Below, in pieces: positions 59,648-64,000 of a stretch of 64,000 nucleotides of DNA. The stretch's first letter is position 1. Each line of letters begins with the position of its first letter. Origin of the DNA: Paenibacillus whitsoniae. Its GTDB lineage: Bacteria > Bacillota > Bacilli > Paenibacillales > NBRC-103111. The notes under the pieces were generated by a model. That model made no database searches. It had not been told where the DNA came from and saw only the letters and a list, made by a program, of their open reading frames with translations. The position numbers and the translations under genes were made by a program. The stretch is from contig NZ_RXHU01000034.1 of NCBI RefSeq assembly GCF_003955665.1, positions 189,682 through 253,681 on the forward strand. The letters run 5' to 3'.

Positions 59648-60751
59648 TTATTCCCATTTAAACGTAAACGTCGAAATGACGAAACACACAACCAGCCAGA
59701 TTGCCAGCATCCCGAGCTGCGGCCACAGCTCCCCGATGCCTGCGCCGACATTCATCACTTGGCGGAGCGCCGTACTCAGCTGCGTGATTGGAATGGACTT
59801 CACGATCGGCTGCAGAAACTCAGGCATGCTCGATACCGGAAAGAACACGCCGCCCAGGAACATAAGCGGGAACGACAGAATCCCCGCAATCGGCCCGGCG
59901 CTTTCCGGCGTTTTCGCGACACCGGCGATGATGAAGCCGAGGGACATGAACGTGAGCGTCCCCATCACGATGATCAGGAAGATCAGCCACCAGGCGCCGT
60001 TCATCTGCGTCCCGAATATCAGCGCGCCGACGAGCAGCACGATCAGCGACTGAATTACGCTGAGGATTAGACGCGCGGTGATCTGCGCCGCGATGAACGT
60101 CGAGGCGGTCAGCGGCGTGCTTTGCATCCGGCGGAGCACCCCGCGCTCACGCCAGGAGGCAATTTGACCTGCAACCCCGTTCAGGTTGTTCGACATAATC
60201 ATCATCGCGAGGATACCCGGCACAAGGAAATCGATATAGCGCAGGTCGAGCGACTGCACACCCACTGGCTCAATCCCGACAATCGGCACGTAGTTGGTCA
60301 GCTTTTTGGACACGCCGTCCGCCACTTGCCCGACCACTTGGACGCCGATGCTGGAGCTCATTTGATTGGTCTGATCAAAATACACCTGCAAGAGATGCGC
60401 CTTGCTGCTATCTGCGCCCTTTTGCTCTACCGCTGTGCCATAGTTTTTGGGGATCACCACGACCAGCTTCTGATCGCCGTGCTTCAGCTCCTCAAGGCTT
60501 GAATCCAGATCGCCCGTTTTCTTCAGCTTCAGCGCGCTGTTGCCCAGCAAAGCCTCCACCATCACAGCGGAAGCGCTGCTGTTATCCTGATCGATCAGCG
60601 AGCCGCTTAAATCGACGTCAGTGCCTTTTCCCAGAAATGAGCCCAACATAATCATGAAAAACAACGGCATAAACAGAGTAAAAAACAACACCTGCCGATT
60701 TCGCACAAAAAAGCGCAGCTGACTCAGCGTCAATTGAAGATAAGCTTTCAT
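59648..60751 (-). CDS. ABC-2 type transporter permease
   Basis: The 367-residue membrane protein has an N-terminal segment (VLFFTLFMPLFFMIMLGSFL, about 24-43), a large extracytoplasmic loop of about 130 residues, and five C-terminal segments beginning IDFLVPGILAMMIMSNNL, with the ABC-2 motif FPLMFLGGVFFPVSSMPEFL near residue 300. This is the YhgE/NatB-like drug or sodium exporter layout. Its start overlaps the ATPase stop by four bases. Substrate unknown; daunorubicin-type or lantibiotic-immunity-type export are both possible. Confidence 0.9.
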   Translation of the reverse strand: MKAYLQLTLSQLRFFVRNRQVLFFTLFMPLFFMIMLGSFLGKGTDVDLSGSLIDQDNSSASAVMVEALLGNSALKLKKTGDLDSSLEELKHGDQKLVVVIPKNYGTAVEQKGADSSKAHLLQVYFDQTNQMSSSIGVQVVGQVADGVSKKLTNYVPIVGIEPVGVQSLDLRYIDFLVPGILAMMIMSNNLNGVAGQIASWRERGVLRRMQSTPLTASTFIAAQITARLILSVIQSLIVLLVGALIFGTQMNGAWWLIFLIIVMGTLTFMSLGFIIAGVAKTPESAGPIAGILSFPLMFLGGVFFPVSSMPEFLQPIVKSIPITQLSTALRQVMNVGAGIGELWPQLGMLAIWLVVCFVISTFTFKWE

Positions 60752-61701
60752 TCTTCTTTCAAGCTCCTTCCCGTCATCGAAATGAACACGTCCTCCAGCG
60801 TCGCCGTACGCGTCTGCAAATCAGCGAGCTCCATACTGCCGGCCGCGCTTCTCTCGATGAGATCGATGAGCGAGGTTTGCAGGTTGTCGGTGTAGAGCAC
60901 ATACACATCCTTACGGATGTCTACGCCTTTGACCTCGCGAATGCTGTGCAGTTCCTCAAGCATACGTGTGCGGCCCTCTTCGCTCTCGTCTGCTCCCTGC
61001 AAGCGAAACTCTATTGCACTGTCGGACTGCAACCTTCGTACGAGCTCCCGCGGTGTATCCAATGCCACGACTTTTCCCTGATCCATCAAGCAGATCCGGT
61101 CGCAAAGCACATGTGCCTCCTCCATATAGTGCGTGGAGAGGACAATCGTCTTGCCGCGTTCTTTGAGGCGGAGAATGATGTCCCAGAGCGTGCGGCGCGC
61201 CTGTGGATCAAGGCCTGTCGTCGGCTCATCCAGGAAGATGACTTTCGGATCGTTAAGCAAGGCGAGCCCGATGGCCAGCCGCTGCTTCTGCCCGCCGGAC
61301 AAGTGTTTGACCCGGCCTTTTCTTTTTTCCGTCAGCGTCATATCCTCAAGCAGCGGCTCAATCGGCACCGCATTCGGATAAAAGCTCGCGTACATCCGCA
61401 TAATTTCCTCCACCGTCAACAGCTCGAACAGTGAGGTCGATTGCAGTTGAACGCCGATCACCTCTTTGACTTTGATCAACGCCTTCTGCGTATCGTAGCC
61501 AGCCACAATCGCACGCCCGCCGTCAGGCTTGCGCAGGCCTTCTATCATTTCCATCGTCGTCGTTTTGCCGGCGCCGTTGGGCCCAAGCAGTCCGAATACT
61601 TCCCCTTGAAAAACTTTGAAATTCACTCCGCGAACCGCTTGGAAAGAGCCATAGCTTTTTACCAACCCGTCCGCTTCAATGACAACCTGAGAGGAGTCCA
61701 C
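60748..61701 (-). CDS. ABC transporter ATP-binding protein (exporter type)
   Basis: The 317-residue protein has Walker A GPNGAGKTTTMEMIEGL, Q-loop VQLQSTSLFELL, signature LSGGQKQRLAIGLALL, Walker B VIFLDEPTTGLDP and the H-loop STHYMEEAH, followed by a regulatory C-terminal domain of about 90 residues. It is of the DrrA/NatA class that pairs with ABC-2 permeases. I choose GTG 61701 (VDSSQVVIEADG) because AAAGGGTG lies seven bases upstream; ATG 61734 has no site. Both exporter genes overlap and share the terminator at 59614. Confidence 0.9.
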   Translation of the reverse strand: MDSSQVVIEADGLVKSYGSFQAVRGVNFKVFQGEVFGLLGPNGAGKTTTMEMIEGLRKPDGGRAIVAGYDTQKALIKVKEVIGVQLQSTSLFELLTVEEIMRMYASFYPNAVPIEPLLEDMTLTEKRKGRVKHLSGGQKQRLAIGLALLNDPKVIFLDEPTTGLDPQARRTLWDIILRLKERGKTIVLSTHYMEEAHVLCDRICLMDQGKVVALDTPRELVRRLQSDSAIEFRLQGADESEEGRTRMLEELHSIREVKGVDIRKDVYVLYTDNLQTSLIDLIERSAAGSMELADLQTRTATLEDVFISMTGRSLKEE

Positions 61702-61946
61702 AATGCCACACCCTTTGCTTCCAAAATTTATCATTTCTTAAGTGCTTCTCTATCATAACCGAATAGGCAGCGGTTTGCATCCTCCTACAGACGGTTTTAT
61801 ACCCATTTTTTTCCATATGTATGAACGACAGAAGTAGTGGCATTCCGACAACGCGAATCGACGCATAAATTGAGAAAGGTATGCTAATCTTAAGTCTCAA
61901 GCAACCCATAATAAACGAATACCTAAAGCGAAGGAGATGTGTTGAA

Positions 61947-62159
61947 GTGCGAATGAATATTCTATTTAACAAAAAACCGATCTCTGTCAACTTTGTCGGA
62001 ACGGACCACAAATTAATTCCCTCATTGCTCAACGCTCTTCGATATAACAAATTTACGACGATGAATCTGGTGAACTCCCTGGAACGAGTCGATTTGTTCA
62101 GCTCCGAAGCTATTTTATATGCGACAGACGGCAATAAAGCACGGATTCCTATTTTTTAA
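61947..62159 (+). CDS. Small protein of unknown function, 70 residues
   Basis: I do not recognise this basic-to-neutral peptide (MNILFNKKPISVNFVGTDHK at the start, ending TDGNKARIPIF). It has no membrane segment or signal peptide and no known motif. AAGGAG (61931-61936) lies ten bases before a GTG at 61947, which I take as the start; ATG 61953 is the alternative. A good terminator follows 27 bases after the stop, which supports a real short transcript. It is divergent from the exporter operon. Confidence 0.5.
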   Translation: MRMNILFNKKPISVNFVGTDHKLIPSLLNALRYNKFTTMNLVNSLERVDLFSSEAILYATDGNKARIPIF

Positions 62160-62185
62160 AATGATAGCGATTACGCTCACAAACG

Positions 62186-62227
62186 ACCATTCCCAGCGTG
62201 ATAGATTCGCGAGGAATGGTTTTTTTC
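62186..62227 (+). terminator. Intrinsic terminator of the small-protein gene
   Basis: ACCATTCC (62186-62193) pairs with GGAATGGT (62213-62220), followed by seven T. Confidence 0.85.
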
Positions 62228-62321
62228 TTGCGTGCCCGGGTATAAATCCAGTACTCTTTTCATAGACTGATAGAAATGAACGCAATTCCAATCGCAGCCG
62301 ATCTGCAGGATGGAGACGCCT

Positions 62322-63125
62322 ATGTTCCCGATTGCTCCCCCTATGAAAAAGAAAACCCCCTCTCCGCGTCTATTGATTTTTTTGCTAGCTGCATGTGCTA
62401 GTTTTCTGTTGACGCTGATCTGGGGCCTGCACCTCCTTGACAATAAACCGCCGCTGCCTACAATTTCAAAATACAGCGTATTCGAGGCATCCAATGGGGT
62501 CAGGTTGCATACGATTCAGACGCTGCCGTCCAACATCGGCCTCAAGGCGATCGCGGCGAACGTGACGGATTTAATGGACAACGGCATTAATGGCGGGTTC
62601 TTCTGGCAGGGCTATTTGCTAAGCATCGCCGTTCAAAATGACAAGCCCGTGAAAGGCGCACCCGGCGACTACGGCTCCGGATGGTTCAATACCGACCGCA
62701 AGCGCGGCACACTCGTGTGGGACGAGTTCGCCGGGACGTTCAGCGTCCAAGTCGTGGAAAATGCCAGTGAGCTGCAAGTATCGGACCGCGCCCATTATTG
62801 GGCGCAGGGCGGCGTCAGCATGGGACTCGCCAATCCGCAGGGTTGGGCGGAGCAGGCGATCTCGGAAGAAATGCCGGTGATCGATGAGCCGCGCATGCGC
62901 TCCGGAATCGTGTACGACCGGTACAACCGGCTGTACCTGGTCGTTGCGCCGACGCCTTGCACCGGCGAGGCGTTCCGCTCCGCCGTAATGGAGCAAGTTG
63001 GAGACGGGGCGCTGGTGGACGGCCTTTTCCTCGACGGGGACGGCTCATCGCAGCTCAAGGTCAAGAACTTCCTGCTGCCGGGCGATCATCGGGAAGTGTA
63101 TCAGATGATCTCGCTGCTGAAGTAG
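62322..63125 (+). CDS. Secreted phosphodiester glycosidase-like protein (NAGPA/DUF2233 type)
   Basis: The 267-residue protein has an N-terminal anchor (LLIFLLAACASFLLTLIWGL, about 18-37; the internal AAC could also be a lipobox), then a domain with NVTDLMDNGINGGFFWQGYL, the hallmark NGGFF of the phosphodiester glycosidase family, RSGIVYDRYNRLYLVVAPTP, and LVDGLFLDGDGSSQLKVKN, where the LDGDGSSQ motif is strongly conserved. These enzymes remove sugars capped by phosphodiesters, or act in exopolysaccharide turnover. I start it at ATG 62322, six bases after GGAG; ATG 62310 is the alternative. It probably acts outside the membrane. Confidence 0.82.
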   Translation: MFPIAPPMKKKTPSPRLLIFLLAACASFLLTLIWGLHLLDNKPPLPTISKYSVFEASNGVRLHTIQTLPSNIGLKAIAANVTDLMDNGINGGFFWQGYLLSIAVQNDKPVKGAPGDYGSGWFNTDRKRGTLVWDEFAGTFSVQVVENASELQVSDRAHYWAQGGVSMGLANPQGWAEQAISEEMPVIDEPRMRSGIVYDRYNRLYLVVAPTPCTGEAFRSAVMEQVGDGALVDGLFLDGDGSSQLKVKNFLLPGDHREVYQMISLLK

Positions 63126-63150
63126 GAGGGCAGGGAGCGCCGCGCCGCGT

Positions 63151-63302
63151 GCATGACCTTCACGCGGCATGGTGAAGCGGTGCAGCGTGCAAGGCCTTCA
63201 CTCGGCGGGGTGAAGCGGCGCAGTGTGCATCGCCTTCACGCGGCGGGGTGAAACGGCGCTGTGTGCAAGGCCTTCACGCGGCGGGGTGAAGCGCTAGTGG
63301 GT
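63151..63302. repeat. Tandem array, four copies of a 38-base unit
   Basis: Units start at 63151, 63189, 63227 and 63265, exactly 38 bases apart. The consensus begins GCAAGGCCTTCACGCGGCGG and continues GGTGAAGCGGCGCAGTGT. Each carries an internal dyad CTTCAC-(8)-GTGAAG. Copies differ at a few positions only. It lies directly behind the glycosidase-like gene. The whole stretch 63126-64000 contains no gene I can support. Confidence 0.85.
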
Positions 63303-63500
63303 GAAAATAAAAGTGGTGAACCGCGTTTATTTCCAGATTTGAGCGCACTGAGCGGGAAATAGAAGCGGTGAACCACGCCTATTTGGCTAACTTCTCTCGA
63401 AAATGGGCCGTAAGCCAGAGGATAAGCGTGGTTGACCACGCTTATTTCTGTGCAGCCGAGCAGAGACTGCAAGTTAGAAGTGGTTAACCGCTCTTATTTG
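63303..63500. repeat. Four-palindrome intergenic element D (GGTGAACC / GGTTAACC family)
   Basis: Four dyads of the form AATAA-x-GYGGTTAACCRC-x-TTATT are centred at about 63318, 63370, 63433 and 63485, giving spacings of 52, 63 and 52 bases. The third (AAGCGTGGTTGACCACGCTT) has the longest arms. Sequence between the dyads is unrelated. Confidence 0.78.
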
Positions 63501-63604
63501 CGGGAAAAAGTGCTTGGAGGAGGCGGAGAAGGAGTTAGAGAAGGGGCGGTGGGGGTGTGGAGAAGGAGCTGAGAAGACTGACGGCGGAGGAGTGCTCTTC
63601 CAAC

Positions 63605-63803
63605 AGCAACTGCAAAACTGCAGTTAATTCGGAGAAAAAGGGACGAAATGCTTAGAATCCTGTATTTCCTACAGGTAAATTTCAGATAAAATCGATTGTA
63701 ATCGCTTTCAATTTGGCGAACGTTAAAATTTACTGCACTTTCTGCAGGATTTCATGCAATTGCACCTGAAATTCGGGAATTACCTGTATTTTTTGCAGGT
63801 TTG
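63605..63803. repeat. Four-palindrome intergenic element E (CTGCA/CTGTA-TGCAG family)
   Basis: Dyads AACTGCA-x4-TGCAGTT, CCTGTA-x5-TACAGG, CTGCA-x5-TGCAG and ACCTGTA-x5-TGCAGGT are centred at about 63616, 63667, 63740 and 63791, giving spacings of about 51, 73 and 51 bases. It belongs to the same sequence family as element B at 29288. After it, 63804-64000 is G-rich and I see nothing supportable there. Confidence 0.75.
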
Positions 63804-64000
63804 TCTGCCGGAGAGGGCAGAGAGGTAATTTGTTTGGTAATTTGATGCTACTTTGCGGGATTTTGGCGATGCTCGGGTGTGATTTCGACGTTGCTTCGGG
63901 ATACTTACCCAGTCCTTTGGCTGTCGGCGCTTTCGGCGGGACTTGGGTGGTGATGGCGGTGCGTTGGAGGGCCTTGGGTGGCGCTGGTGGTGCGTTGGTG

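Noticed and set aside
63303..63803. CRISPR array
   Set aside because: The repeats are short, imperfect palindromes present only four times each with unequal spacing, and no cas gene is in the window.
63728..64000. Minus-strand open frame of about 90 codons running in from the right edge (rich in Pro, Lys, Gln; includes NLQKIQVIPEF)
   Set aside because: It lacks a visible start, its end lies inside palindrome element E, and its sequence is low in complexity. The peptide pattern follows from the repeated TGCAG/ATACAG DNA, so I treat it as repeat translation.

Overview
The window looks like chromosomal DNA of a spore-forming Paenibacillus-type Firmicute. The evidence is the paired membrane sensor kinase / AraC-type response regulator systems (YesM/YesN type) beside sugar ABC transporters, LplB/YtcP-type permeases, lipoprotein solute-binding proteins, GH43 and GH51 glycosidases, a copper-amine-oxidase-type stalk domain protein, YhaM, and the sporulation proteins YhbH and SpoVR. 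Shine-Dalgarno sites are strong and purine-rich. I see no rRNA, tRNA, CRISPR array, phage or insertion sequence. Most of the window is moderately GC-rich; about 4.0-6.6 kb and 16.6-18.1 kb are visibly AT-richer.

Left part (1-6.6 kb): a sugar ABC permease cut by the window edge, a divergent membrane-anchored AraC regulator under a promoter overlapped by a cre-like site, and, overlapping that regulator by 4 bases, an isoprenoid-synthase-fold protein with two DDxxD motifs. Next comes a 79-residue peptide with an NHLP-type leader ending in Trp, then a convergent multi-pass histidine kinase sharing a bidirectional terminator. This is laid out like a ComQ-ComX-ComP pheromone locus built from different parts and is the most interesting candidate new system here.

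6.6-16.5 kb: a minus-strand operon for uptake and breakdown of an unidentified N-heterocycle or related amide (SsuABC-like transporter, two amidohydrolases, Rieske oxygenase, FAD-linked oxidase, WrbA-like flavoprotein), with a divergent Lrp/AsnC regulator and a three-half-site operator candidate between them. 16.5-18.1 kb: two divergent hypothetical membrane proteins.

18.2-29.3 kb: a sialic-acid-type cluster (nanA, nanE, ROK kinase, ABC transporter) with a divergent two-component system followed by lrgA/lrgB-type genes, which may handle the pyruvate released by NanA. 29.6-31.2 kb: yhaM and an internally duplicated unknown protein. 31.3-45.7 kb: arabinan/arabino-oligosaccharide uptake and hydrolysis (ABC transporter, GH51, two GH43 proteins, two-component system, AraC regulator).

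45.8-63.1 kb: a FhuF-like iron reductase with a Fur-like box, a stalk-domain protein, a soluble chemoreceptor with an attenuator-like leader, yhbH and spoVR separated by a D-galactonate dehydratase operon and an AraC regulator, a RelE/ParE-type toxin-antitoxin pair with a frameshifted toxin, an aldo-keto reductase, a frameshifted glutamine-amidotransferase-like gene, an ABC-2 exporter, and a secreted phosphodiester-glycosidase-like protein.

The non-coding DNA holds a second notable signal. Four intergenic elements (20.9, 29.3, 63.3 and 63.6 kb) each contain four short palindromes at nearly fixed spacing, about 52-62-52 bases in two of them and about 51-73-51 in the other two, although the palindrome sequences differ between families. 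A solo unit (45.7 kb) and a 4 x 38-base tandem array (63.15 kb) accompany them.
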